From: Methanosarcina barkeri MS
Lineage (GTDB): Archaea; Halobacteriota; Methanosarcinia; Methanosarcinales; Methanosarcinaceae
Length of the DNA stretch: 64,000 nucleotides
Direction of reading: 5' to 3'
Assembly (NCBI RefSeq): GCF_000970025.1
Contig: NZ_CP009528.1
Span: forward strand, 372,001-436,000
A program made the position numbers and the translations under genes. The notes under the pieces were generated by a model. It saw only the letters and a program-made list of their open reading frames with translations, had not been told where the DNA came from and searched no databases. Positions within the stretch are counted from its first letter, which is position 1. Each line of letters opens with the position of its first letter. Shown in pieces: positions 37,905 through 46,661 of the stretch.

Positions 37905-39425
37905 TCAGGTTTCAGCTATCTCTCCTGCTTTTTCAATGGTTACATCAAATACCCTGGGTTTTTCGAGCAGGAGCCTTACCTCGTTTAGACTGTTTGCAAT
38001 CTCGTAAACATCGGTATTTTTGGAGCGATATTTCATCAGGATTTCCTGGCTGTCCTGCCCTGAAACCCAGATATTTTCCCGAAGGGTTTCCTCAAGCGCT
38101 TTTTCTTCTTCCTGGATTTGCTTTTTGAAATAGTTCAGTTTTTCTTCAAGATTTTCGTACTCTTTTTCATAGAGCTTCTTATCTCCATAATCAAGGCTGA
38201 TCTTGAATTCAAACCCGTATTTTCTGCGGAATTGTTCTGCCAGGGATTCGAAGCTCAGGGAACTGTTGACATTGCTATAATCAAGCCCGAAATTGTAAGT
38301 ATGGGTCGGAAACTCGGCATGGTGTTTCAGCAGGTCAAGGGAATTGTCGAATGTGAGGCTCCTCTGCGCTTTGACCCCTGAGAACCTTGAACTTTTCAGG
38401 CTGTTTGTTGTTCTTCTCTCTTCTTCGTAGCATTTATTACAGGCTACAAGATCCGGCAGTTCCTGCTGTAAACAACCGTATATGGAGTTTTTCAGATCAA
38501 GGACATCCAGTTTCAATTTGCCAGTATCCGTGCCCCCTGAAACAACCCTGTCCAGAATAAGTTTCCTGATTGCTTCCTTCTGTTCCGGCACTTCCCAGAG
38601 TACGTGCTGCAGCAGGACAGCAGTCATCCGGTCTACACTGGTATGACCGTTTACGAATGAAGCTACTCTGAGTACATTTACAATTTTCTTCCAGCGCCTG
38701 TCCGAGACAAAAATATTTGAGTTCCTGAGTTCTCTCCGGAGTGCCTTTATAATTGACCGAACCTCAGGATCAACAGGGAGGTCTCTTGCTCTCTTCTGGG
38801 TTTCCTTTATATCTTCTATGCTGAGTTTCGTTGAGGGCACGAAATCTTCGGTGTTTTTGAAGATCAGGTCTTCAAGGTTCTCTTCGTGCTGGATATAATC
38901 CACTTTGTATCGGAACAAAAAACGGTCGTAAAGGGCTTCGAGGCTTTCATCTTCTTCCGGCAGCTCGTTGGAGGCCCCAAAAACGGTAAAAAGAGGTACC
39001 TCAATAAGCTCTTTGCCGTTATGGTATTTTCTCTCATTCAGTACAGTCAACATACTGTTTAAGATGGAACTGTTTGCCTTGAAAATCTCGTCAAGCAGAG
39101 CTATATGCGCAGTTGGAAGGTAACCTTCTATCCGCCTGCTGAACTCGTCCCTCTCAAGCGCCTTAAGGGAAAGCGGTCCAAATATCTCTTCAGGCGTGGA
39201 AAAGCGGGTCAGAAGATAATGGAAAAAGTTTCCTCCTTCTATAGTTTCGCAGATTTTGCTTGCAAGCAGAGTTTTTGCAGTCCCGGGTGGTCCAAGTAAA
39301 AGGACATGTTCACCAGAAAGGAGTGCAAGAAGAGACCCATTAATTTCAGCATCTCGTTCTTTGAAGTAGCCTGAAAACTCCTGTTTGATATTGATAACCG
39401 TATTCTTTAAATCCAGGACTCTCAT
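37905..39425 (-). CDS. MoxR-family AAA+ ATPase (RavA-like)
   Basis: ATPase of 506 residues: Walker A GPPGTAKT, Walker B ALLDEIFKA, the sensor segment GASNELPEED and the arginine-finger region LYDRFLFRY, followed by a helical lid and a long C-terminal extension with coiled-coil character (EKEYENLEEKLNYF). This order is that of RavA. With the VWA gene 189 bases downstream it forms the usual RavA/ViaA-like pair. ATG at 39425 is preferred over the TTG at 39434 because the latter is too close to AAAGGT. Client unknown. Confidence 0.85.
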   Translation of the reverse strand: MRVLDLKNTVINIKQEFSGYFKERDAEINGSLLALLSGEHVLLLGPPGTAKTLLASKICETIEGGNFFHYLLTRFSTPEEIFGPLSLKALERDEFSRRIEGYLPTAHIALLDEIFKANSSILNSMLTVLNERKYHNGKELIEVPLFTVFGASNELPEEDESLEALYDRFLFRYKVDYIQHEENLEDLIFKNTEDFVPSTKLSIEDIKETQKRARDLPVDPEVRSIIKALRRELRNSNIFVSDRRWKKIVNVLRVASFVNGHTSVDRMTAVLLQHVLWEVPEQKEAIRKLILDRVVSGGTDTGKLKLDVLDLKNSIYGCLQQELPDLVACNKCYEEERRTTNSLKSSRFSGVKAQRSLTFDNSLDLLKHHAEFPTHTYNFGLDYSNVNSSLSFESLAEQFRRKYGFEFKISLDYGDKKLYEKEYENLEEKLNYFKKQIQEEEKALEETLRENIWVSGQDSQEILMKYRSKNTDVYEIANSLNEVRLLLEKPRVFDVTIEKAGEIAET

Positions 39426-39434
39426 AAATTCCAA

Positions 39435-39932
39435 GACCTTTATAAATTTCTTTTTTTCAGCATCCCGCCTTTAGTATATGAGAAAGATGCTGCAATATTG
39501 AACTGCAATAGCCGGTTAGAATAATGTAAAAAAAATGAACTTCCTATTTTTATGGGCCTTGCCTTAATTAATTTTTCTAATAATTCTTGCCCCTACCACC
39601 GATATGCCTGCGGCTCATGTTTCATCCCAAAGATATACCTTTCTGCTTTGAGATATATCTTTCTGCTTTGATACTACTGAATACCAGATTTTTATCCGAT
39701 TTTATGTGCTGGGCTGGTATCCACTTTGATTAAAGTTGGGCTGGTATCCACTTTCATAATTAGAGTTCATGCAGATCCTGCTGATCCTTCCTTTTATGAG
39801 AGCCGAAGAGATTATGCATAAGAAAGGTGATGATTAAGGAGAATGATTCAAATTCAACTGAGCGAGAATATTCCAGGTGACGAAAAAATAGAAATCGTAT
39901 CCTGAAAATAGATTGAATTCCGGAGTCCTTGC
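39435..39932. other. intergenic region
   Basis: No gene supported. A pair of related 24-base stretches (ATACCTTTCTGCTTTGAGAT type, 39633-39675) and a second pair (TGGGCTGGTATCCACTTT, 39710-39753) are small local duplications. The region lies between divergent genes and should hold promoters for both. Confidence 0.4.
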
Positions 39933-40676
39933 ATGAATGATTTCGAGCGTGAAAAATACAGTCGGCAGATCCTTCTTTTTGGGGAAGAGGGGCAGGAAAA
40001 GTTGAAGAATGCAAAAGTGCTGGTTGCCGGGGCAGGCGGACTGGGAAGTCCAGTTTCCACCTATCTCGCAATAGCAGGAGTCGGAAAAATAATTCTTGCA
40101 GATTTCGATTCCGTGGATCCCAGCAATCTAAACAGACAGTTTCTTCACCATCAAAAGGACATCGGAAGGCTTAAAATAGAGTCCGCAAAGGAAAAACTGC
40201 TTTCCATGAATCCGGATATTGAGGTTGAAACCATAGTAGAGATGCTTACCGAATCAAATCTCGAAAACCTGGTTCCTGAATGTGATGTTATAGTTGATGC
40301 GCTTGATAATCTCGAAACTAGGCATATGCTTAACAGGCTTGTCGTAAAAAGAAGGATTCCTTTAATACATGGAGCAGTTACAGGCTATGATGGTCAGGTA
40401 ACAACAATAGTACCTGGAAAAACTCCCTGTTTTTACTGTATTTTCCCACGCATTTCCAAAAAAGAAGTTTTTCCGGTTTTAGGGGCAACTGCAGGGATTA
40501 TCGGGTCTATTCAGGCAAACGAAGTAATTAAATTTTTGACAGGACAGGGGAAGCTTCTGGAAGGCCGCCTTTTGTTCTGGAACGGGCTTTCAGGAAATTT
40601 CAGTGAAATTTCACTTTCAAAGTTAAACAATTGCCCTGTTTGTGGAAATCTTACAGAAACCCGTGTAAATAAATAA
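39933..40676 (+). CDS. ThiF/MoeB/HesA-family E1-like adenylyltransferase
   Basis: Product of 247 residues of the ubiquitin-activating-like superfamily: nucleotide-binding loop VAGAGGLGSP, substrate-aspartate region DALDNLETR, and two CxxC zinc pairs (CFYC and CPVC). It adenylates the C-terminal glycine of a small sulfur carrier protein (SAMP/ThiS/MoaD type) for molybdopterin, thiamine or tRNA thiolation. No carrier gene is adjacent, so the pathway cannot be fixed from context. ATG at 39933 is eight bases after GGAG. Confidence 0.88.
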   Translation: MNDFEREKYSRQILLFGEEGQEKLKNAKVLVAGAGGLGSPVSTYLAIAGVGKIILADFDSVDPSNLNRQFLHHQKDIGRLKIESAKEKLLSMNPDIEVETIVEMLTESNLENLVPECDVIVDALDNLETRHMLNRLVVKRRIPLIHGAVTGYDGQVTTIVPGKTPCFYCIFPRISKKEVFPVLGATAGIIGSIQANEVIKFLTGQGKLLEGRLLFWNGLSGNFSEISLSKLNNCPVCGNLTETRVNK

Positions 40677-40808
40677 GAGATTTTCCGGTTTTAACCAGGG
40701 CAATCCTTTATTTCAATTCCCGGCCGTATATTAACCAATTTATATATATCTTCAGTAATAATACTTATTGGGTATCTTATTACAGGGGATCTTGTGCGAG
40801 GGAATTTT

Positions 40809-41801
40809 ATGACAAAGAAGACCATGCCAGTTAAGAAGGAAGTCAATGGTTTGAACGGGAACTCAAATTTATGGTCTTATGGATTTCAGGATCTGAATAT
40901 TTTCTCACCTGCTTCACTTCCTGCTTCACTTCCTGCTTCATTTCTTGCTTCACTTCCTGCTCCTATCCCGAATGCACCTTATTTTGACCTTCGGATCTAT
41001 AGGGAACCTATGATAAAGTCGTTGATCAAGGTACACAGTAAAGATATGTACCGGCTGCTTGAGGAGGTTCACTTTGATGGAAACTACTATAGGGTAAAGT
41101 GTGTAAGTTCAGGGGAGTGGGAGTATTGCTGGGATTTGGCTGTCAGGATTCAATTTTTCGGAAAAATGCTGGGAATGACTCTTTATCCCAAGCGCCTGGT
41201 CTCACAGAAAGAAAAAAGGATTGTTTACAGGTCTATGATCCTTGTTAACCCTTATCAGCTCTGGGACGAGGCTCTCGTAAACAAATTCTGGAATTTGCAG
41301 GAAAGGGTTGAGTTCCTGATAGCCAGAATTCTTTTTCACGAGTGTATTCACGTTATGATCTCGCTTGGAAACATCCTGCCTTCAGGGTTCGGAAATACGG
41401 ACATTTACCTTGAATTCAGGAAGATGCTGGAGGTCTCGGTTTCCGAGAATCTTTCTCACGAGCTTCATAATGTGCAGTTCCGCCTCTGGAATCTTGTGCT
41501 GTTTGGATATTCAGGGTCAGAAAGTGAAAAAAAACTACTTGAAAGAGTTCAGGAAATATATGAATTTCTGATCAACGAGAAATACACGAACCAGAAAACT
41601 GGAAAAGCTTTCCGTTTCCCCTCAAACAACAAAAAAATTGCCAGAAAGTACTCCTGGATAGCAGCCGTTAAAGCCGGGGGAGACAAGCAGGTTAGCAAAA
41701 GAGTCTGGCAGGTAGAGGTCCGCAGACTCAGGATAGCACTGAGAGAACTCTTTGAGGGAATTGATACGGAATTAAGTAATATAGGATTTACAATGAAGTA
41801 A
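40809..41801 (+). CDS. HExxH-containing hypothetical protein
   Basis: Product of 330 residues with an HECIH motif (177-181) in a helix (IARILFHECIHVMISLG), suggesting a zinc-dependent peptidase-like active site; the third ligand is not clear. An N-terminal low-complexity stretch repeats SLPAS/SLPAP (about 33-53). No signal peptide. ATG at 40809 follows GCGAGGG by seven bases; the frame opens earlier at a GTG (40794). A tandem repeat begins in its last codons. The family is unknown to me; do not read this as a proven protease. Confidence 0.6.
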   Translation: MTKKTMPVKKEVNGLNGNSNLWSYGFQDLNIFSPASLPASLPASFLASLPAPIPNAPYFDLRIYREPMIKSLIKVHSKDMYRLLEEVHFDGNYYRVKCVSSGEWEYCWDLAVRIQFFGKMLGMTLYPKRLVSQKEKRIVYRSMILVNPYQLWDEALVNKFWNLQERVEFLIARILFHECIHVMISLGNILPSGFGNTDIYLEFRKMLEVSVSENLSHELHNVQFRLWNLVLFGYSGSESEKKLLERVQEIYEFLINEKYTNQKTGKAFRFPSNNKKIARKYSWIAAVKAGGDKQVSKRVWQVEVRRLRIALRELFEGIDTELSNIGFTMK

Positions 41802-41863
41802 TATGGGATTTACAATGAAGTATGGGATTTACAATGAAGTGAAATGGGATTTACAATGGAGTG
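41785..41863. repeat. imperfect 20-26 bp tandem repeat across a stop codon
   Basis: Four copies of a unit with ATGGGATTTACAATGAAGT at its core, differing in spacing, begin in the last codons of the HExxH gene and run 60 bases past its TAA. Confidence 0.8.
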
Positions 41864-42042
41864 AACGAAATAAGTGGATAATTCGGGGTAAATTAAATGA
41901 AAAAAGTTGAATAATTATAGAATTGATGGATTTTCTGACCTTTTTCTTTTTCCAGCCTTCATTCTATGATTCGTAGTTTACTTTTCTCCTTATTTCTTCC
42001 TGTAATTTTATTACTTACTTTATCTCTCTATTGCTTTGTTTT

Positions 42043-42519
42043 TTAGAGCTGAACTTTACTCCCTTGTTCCAGAATTCTTGCAATCTTTGCCATATCAGGA
42101 AGTTCGTGCACAGGATATTCTTCGAAGAATATAACCTTCTGTTCCTCGTCGATAATTATGTTCGCCCTCTGAGAAACCCCTTCTTTTTCTCTGAATATCC
42201 CATATGCTCTGGCAACCTCCCCATGCGGCCAGAAGTCCGAAAGAAGCTTGATGTGCGTAATTCCAAGTTCCTTAGTCCAGGCTCTTTTTGAAGGTATAGG
42301 GTCCACACTTATGCCAAAAGCCACCGTGTTCAATCTGGTGAACATTTCGTGGTTTTCCTCAAGTGATTTCATCTGTTCTGCGCACACGTTTGTCCAGGCG
42401 AGTGGATGGAATGATAAAAGAACCTTCTTGCCAGCGAAATCATAGAGGTGCACCTCTTTCTGTTTCTGGTCTCTTAGCCTGAAATCCTGTATTTTATCCC
42501 CGATATTAATTTTGCTCAT
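42043..42519 (-). CDS. peroxiredoxin (AhpC/TSA family)
   Basis: Thiol peroxidase of 158 residues. The thioredoxin-like fold is indicated by VLLSFHPLAWTNVCAEQMKSL, in which the cysteine occupies the peroxidatic position (the usual PxxxTxxC is here LAWTNVC). A resolving cysteine is not obvious, as in 1-Cys types. It reduces hydrogen or organic peroxides in the cytoplasm. The gene stands alone with its own promoter; no redox partner adjoins it. Confidence 0.85.
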   Translation of the reverse strand: MSKINIGDKIQDFRLRDQKQKEVHLYDFAGKKVLLSFHPLAWTNVCAEQMKSLEENHEMFTRLNTVAFGISVDPIPSKRAWTKELGITHIKLLSDFWPHGEVARAYGIFREKEGVSQRANIIIDEEQKVIFFEEYPVHELPDMAKIARILEQGSKVQL

Positions 42520-42850
42520 AATAATCTCCCCAATTTAATAAAATCGCCTATGTTTTATAAATTGTCTGCTTGCTGACCTGTTTAACAATGCTGGCAGTTT
42601 TGCATCTTTGACAACGAGAAGTAAAGATTGGAATGTAAAAAAGGTTCAAAACTGGTATAAGATGTGAAAATAAAGTGAAGAATGGTTTATATTAAAAAAG
42701 AGTCGGGAAACAAAAGTAAAAGTAGTATAAATAAAAAGGACTAAATAATCAACAGCCTTTAAATGATTATAAAAACTTTGTTTCTCTTCTCTACCTAAAA
42801 CGCATAGTGAACTTGAAATTATAGTAAAATTAATTTTTAATCTTATTTAC
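42520..42850. other. intergenic region
   Basis: AT-rich spacer between the peroxiredoxin gene and the small basic protein; I see no gene or repeat. The peroxiredoxin promoter should lie in its left part. Confidence 0.35.
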
Positions 42851-43000
42851 TTAATTCTCTGAGTTTTTTTTCTTGAGAAGGCTCTTGCATTTTTCAATTA
42901 TACCTTTATTATCCGATGCCGGTTTGCTATTATTCATTCTATTGCGTTTCATTTGATCGTGTTCTCTACGAGATATTGGTTTAGAAGTTTTTTTGGACAT
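42851..43000 (-). CDS. small basic hypothetical protein (49 aa)
   Basis: Starts MSKKTSKPISRREHDQMKRN, very rich in lysine and arginine, without hydrophobic segments. I prefer the ATG at 43000 over 43063 because the upstream extension is compositionally different and the shorter form starts like a small basic cytosolic protein. A weak CGGTGT precedes it. Family not recognised; it may bind nucleic acid, which is inference from charge only. Confidence 0.45.
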   Translation of the reverse strand: MSKKTSKPISRREHDQMKRNRMNNSKPASDNKGIIEKCKSLLKKKNSEN

Positions 43001-43292
43001 TGTTAAACACCGTTTAAATGTAATAAAATCAATCTTTCTTAGGTTATGCCCGTGAATTGTCAATCAATTATAAAAAATGAGTAGATTTGTTATTTTGAGT
43101 AAACATAGAGAAATTCTTATACGTGTGATTTTTCAATAACTGACAGACATTGTTGTTCTTATTTATATCCAGAGTTGGTGCAATAACCGGTGAAATGTTA
43201 GTGACTCTAACCTTTTCTGAAGATTGAAATCATATACCCATATTTACTATACAACTTAAATATAAGAGTAACGAAAGTCCCTGAGAAAATTC

Positions 43293-43437
43293 TTATTCGT
43301 TTTCCGGTATTGCAAATTTTATAACAAATTCAGTTCCAGAACCTCTTTTTAATTCAAGTTTGCCTTCTAGCTGGTCTACAAGGATAGCAATTAACTGAAA
43401 ACCGAGAGTGTCAGAATCTTCTAGAATTAATAGAATT
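43293..43437 (-). pseudogene. histidine kinase, C-terminal ATPase fragment
   Basis: About 48 codons ending at a TAA encode DTLGFQLIAILVDQLEG, then LELKRGSGTEFVIKF, the final ATP-lid and G-box part of the HATPase domain typical of Methanosarcina sensor kinases. A stop codon lies just upstream in frame and no dimerisation/His box is present. A 5'-deleted remnant. Confidence 0.75.
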
Positions 43438-43645
43438 TAATTGGCTTATATACAAGTATTTTTGGTAGCCACTGCACAAAGTTCAGCCCCCAATAACATA
43501 CTACGACAATGCCACGATATCTGTAATTGATACAGCCACAAAAAGGAGGTTAGGAACAATTGTCGTGTAGTTTTCTGCAGTTGTTGGACAAATTCACGTC
43601 CTGGCATCAAATTGAAGATTACTTGACTGAATAAAGTATACTCTT

Positions 43646-43826
43646 AAAACTATCTTCCGTCTGGATTCAAGTTAATTGCAATTTTGGAGCACTTATAACA
43701 ACGTTCCAAAATGAAAATGGTTTCAATCTCCAATCAGTTTTTAAGTTAATTGCAATAATAAGCAGCGATTATTATAATACTAAAGAAATAGTCTCACTCT
43801 CTATTGAGTCTTCAAGTTAATTGCAG
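43646..43826 (-). CRISPR. decayed CRISPR array: three 36-bp repeats, two spacers
   Basis: Repeats at 43646-43681, 43720-43755 and 43791-43826 are each 36 bp and spaced by 38 and 35 bp of unrelated sequence. All end in AAGTTAATTGCA(A/G) on the plus strand. Read on the minus strand the middle one ends GATTGAAAC, the usual CRISPR repeat end. The outer repeats are diverged in their other half. No cas genes are present in the window, so this is a relic or an isolated mini-array. Confidence 0.65.
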
Positions 43827-43866
43827 TTTACCGGCATTTCAAGATCGTCACAAGAAGGCATAAACC

Positions 43867-44064
43867 ATGAAGATAAAAACTATATTTAGAACTATACTTA
43901 GAACTATATTAGACATATTAATTTTATGTATAATAGGTATATGTCTTTCTGCCATCGTTTTACTGAGCAGAGACCCAAAAAATCAACTGACTTGCGCTTT
44001 GTTGGTTGGTCTGTGTCTTTCAATGGTGTATATTCTTTGTGGTGCAGTGGAGAAATTCAAATGA
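43867..44064 (+). CDS. small membrane protein (65 aa)
   Basis: Two hydrophobic helices (ILDILILCIIGICLSAIVLL and LTCALLVGLCLSMVYILCG) separated by a short charged loop, with a basic N-terminus. AAGAAGG lies about eight bases before the ATG. No family recognised. Located between the CRISPR relic and the Cache-channel gene. Confidence 0.45.
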   Translation: MKIKTIFRTILRTILDILILCIIGICLSAIVLLSRDPKNQLTCALLVGLCLSMVYILCGAVEKFK

Positions 44065-44142
44065 TGAGGCAATTAAGCTGATCATTTGCAAATTTCAGAG
44101 AGTAGAATCTCCAAACCTTACTAAGCTCAAAGACTTAAAGAC

Positions 44143-44196
44143 AATCGATTTTATACGACATTCTGCAGTTGACTCGACACTAAGCATGATTCTGTT
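44143..44196. repeat. 54-bp dispersed motif, second copy at 25566-25618
   Basis: AATCGATTTTATACGACATT and the following GTTGACTCGA are shared, with scattered mismatches, with DNA just to the right of the 24-bp tandem array. Its origin is unknown. Confidence 0.6.
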
Positions 44197-44314
44197 CTAA
44201 GATGATAAAGAGCCTGATCCAGACTTTCTTTTTTTCTACTTATGTAAAAAATATGGGGTAATTATTACTGAGAAAATTGGATAACGATATCAGTTTCCAA
44301 ATAAAATTAATCCA

Positions 44315-46414
44315 TCAATAGAAATTCAGGAGCGTAATCATCAACAGAAATCCCGCAATTATAGGCCAGTAAAGCACTTTCATATACAGATTATCCTTTG
44401 TATCAATAAAAGGGATATTTATATGGGACGCAAATACTATTGAATTCAGAGATACAGCTAGAATTGCCAGATACAGTATAAGGTAGAAATATTCAAGGTA
44501 AATCATACAATTCGTAGGGATTTTAGCCCTGAGGGAGGCATGGGAAACAATAAGGACAAAAAAGAGAGAGGCACAATAGGTCAAGACTCCCGAAGATTTA
44601 AACCCAAACTGATTTTTCTCTTCTTCCCTGGTTGTTATCAAAAGCACCACAAACAGAAGGATGACTACTACTATTATGGGCAGCAAGTCGGAAACAAATG
44701 GAGACTTTAGGTCTCTTTTGATAGCAACATTGAAGTAAAGCTCGGGTAAGTTCTTATGTTTAAAATCTTTTACCCCAAAATTGGTATTATAGGAATTTAT
44801 CCTGTAACTGAAAAAAGTTTTTTGTGGCTTCCAGCCTTCAAGCACGAGAGAGTTTTCTAGGCCGAGAAGTTTTTCCGGAGCCAGGCTGTCATAGGAATCA
44901 AAATCTGGGATCAGAACACTTTCTTCAGAAGTGTTGTTCCAGAATTTAATCCATATATTTTCCTCGTCAAACGGATATCTGGAATAATCGAATTGCTGGC
45001 GCAAAATAGTCGTGAAACGCCAACCTACGATATTCTTGTCCTCATCCACATAGGCCTTTTCAACTGTGCTTTCTTTTGATTCCGGGAAACTAAATCTCGG
45101 CGAAGCCTTCTCAGCACTCAGCCCTGAAATATTTTGCCAGACATACCCAGTCATGGTGATGTCATTAGAAGTCGAAAACTCTATGGACTGGATAAAGACC
45201 CCCGTGGGAATCCTGAAAGCTTTCGGGTTTGTATCGGATTTTAGCATTACTGTTTCAATATCTACCATGTCGAAAACAACAATATTATCATTCTCGTCGA
45301 CTTCAATCGACGATTCATTTAAAGTAAAGTGCCAGATGATGCCCATTCCCAGGATGCAGAGGGATGAAAAAACAAGAGCCAACAGCCAGAGACTTCTATC
45401 GTCATAACTGAAAATGGAGACAAAAAGCAGGGACAGGAAGAATAAAAAAGCAAAAGTTAAAAGCATGACCTGAATAATAGAGCGATCCTGCTCTATATCT
45501 TTGTTCAGCAAAATTTCTTCTTGAGGAAGGGCAGTACCCAGTATCCAGTCTGTAGAAAGAATATTTTTGTAAAATACCCAGGAAGATTGCCCTGTCCGAT
45601 CATTTTCTACAACTCGGCCTGTCATGTTTTTGCTTATGTTTTCGCTTATAAGGTTAAGTTCAGTGTCTTCTTTTGCCAGTTTGTGAATATTTCTGAGTAG
45701 ATAATACTGAACAGGATAGGAAACGATTAAGCCTTCCTCAGAGAAGATAAAACCATAACCCGTATTTCCAAGATCAAGGCTTCCTATCTGCGTTCTTATT
45801 CCTTCAATAGAACGGCTCGCACACACAACTCCTGCAACTTCGCTCCCGTTTTTGAATTCTGCAAGATAAAATGGAGTTGAATAATCTATCAGATAAGTAC
45901 CATCTGCGATCCCGAAATAAGGCTGGTCCCAGACTCCACACTTCTTTTTTATGGCATTATTATACCAGGTTGTTGTTTCTTCACTATTATTCGTATAGTC
46001 GTACAGGATTGGAGAATCCAGGATATTTGAACCATTCTTTTTGAAATGAAGTGAATGAAGTTTCCCATAATATTCAGGGGAATACGCAATGACAATGCTG
46101 TAAATATTTGGATTTCCCTTCATTTTATCCAGGATATGCTGCCTGATAATGGAATCATTTTTCAGTTCTCCAGAACGCAATTCTTTTGCAATTCCTTCAG
46201 TAAGGAGACTCGTCGAATTAAGTTCGCTCGATATATTTTCCAAAACAACGCTAGCTTTGTTGTACGCATCTACCTTTGTCTTTTCTAGAATTTTATCGTC
46301 TGTATTGTTGCTATAATATTCATATCCAGCATGTATTGTCAACAGAAAACTGATCAGGCAGAGTATTAATGCAGTATAAACTACAGTTTTTCCCCAACTA
46401 TTCGATGCAGTCAT
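44315..46414 (-). CDS. Cache-domain sensor fused to a pentameric ligand-gated ion channel module
   Basis: Membrane protein of 699 residues. Order: TM1 (11-28); extracellular Cache-like ligand domain (about 35-300, with WYNNAIKKKCGVWDQPYFG and GYGFIFSEEGLIVSYP); TM2 (313-336) and TM3 (342-362); an extracellular beta region (about 365-570) with the Pro-loop signature FDYSRYPFDEENIWIKF, which aligns with the Cys-loop FPFD motif of receptor channels; then four hydrophobic segments M1-M4 (571-593, 606-624, 635-658, 677-698) with SLRAKIP after M2. No kinase or methyl-accepting domain follows. Predicted to be a ligand-gated cation or anion channel with an added sensor. No partner gene adjoins. The start at ATG 46414 is supported by the TM1 pattern. 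Confidence 0.7.
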   Translation of the reverse strand: MTASNSWGKTVVYTALILCLISFLLTIHAGYEYYSNNTDDKILEKTKVDAYNKASVVLENISSELNSTSLLTEGIAKELRSGELKNDSIIRQHILDKMKGNPNIYSIVIAYSPEYYGKLHSLHFKKNGSNILDSPILYDYTNNSEETTTWYNNAIKKKCGVWDQPYFGIADGTYLIDYSTPFYLAEFKNGSEVAGVVCASRSIEGIRTQIGSLDLGNTGYGFIFSEEGLIVSYPVQYYLLRNIHKLAKEDTELNLISENISKNMTGRVVENDRTGQSSWVFYKNILSTDWILGTALPQEEILLNKDIEQDRSIIQVMLLTFAFLFFLSLLFVSIFSYDDRSLWLLALVFSSLCILGMGIIWHFTLNESSIEVDENDNIVVFDMVDIETVMLKSDTNPKAFRIPTGVFIQSIEFSTSNDITMTGYVWQNISGLSAEKASPRFSFPESKESTVEKAYVDEDKNIVGWRFTTILRQQFDYSRYPFDEENIWIKFWNNTSEESVLIPDFDSYDSLAPEKLLGLENSLVLEGWKPQKTFFSYRINSYNTNFGVKDFKHKNLPELYFNVAIKRDLKSPFVSDLLPIIVVVILLFVVLLITTREEEKNQFGFKSSGVLTYCASLFFVLIVSHASLRAKIPTNCMIYLEYFYLILYLAILAVSLNSIVFASHINIPFIDTKDNLYMKVLYWPIIAGFLLMITLLNFY

Positions 46415-46661
46415 TCTTATCTCTCAAATATCTGCCACTTGTTGTGAATTTCTACTGAAATATAGGAAAGCATAAGCAGGTACTGAAATATCAAGTACTG
46501 ACGTATCAAGTGCTTAATTTTTTAGAGATGTTTATCAACTCTCTAACAAGTGTTAAGTTTTTTAAAAATTATTTTTAATTAGGCAATTTCAAGCGACACA
46601 TTTTGAGCAATTGAATCTGAATTGATACAGTTCAGAAAAAATATTCTTGTATACTTCTTAT
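46415..46661. other. intergenic region
   Basis: AT-rich spacer between the channel gene and the class V aminotransferase gene; I see a promoter-like AT-rich stretch but no gene or repeat. Confidence 0.3.

Larger units (their letters stand above)
43064..43866. other. accessory spacer with kinase fragment and CRISPR relic
   Basis: No intact gene. It holds the C-terminal end of a histidine kinase (43293-43437) and the decayed CRISPR array (43646-43826). The stretch 43440-43640 shows nothing else I can support. Confidence 0.55.

Noticed and set aside
43646-43826. Functional CRISPR-Cas locus
   Set aside because: No cas genes in the window and repeats are too diverged; only a relic is claimed.
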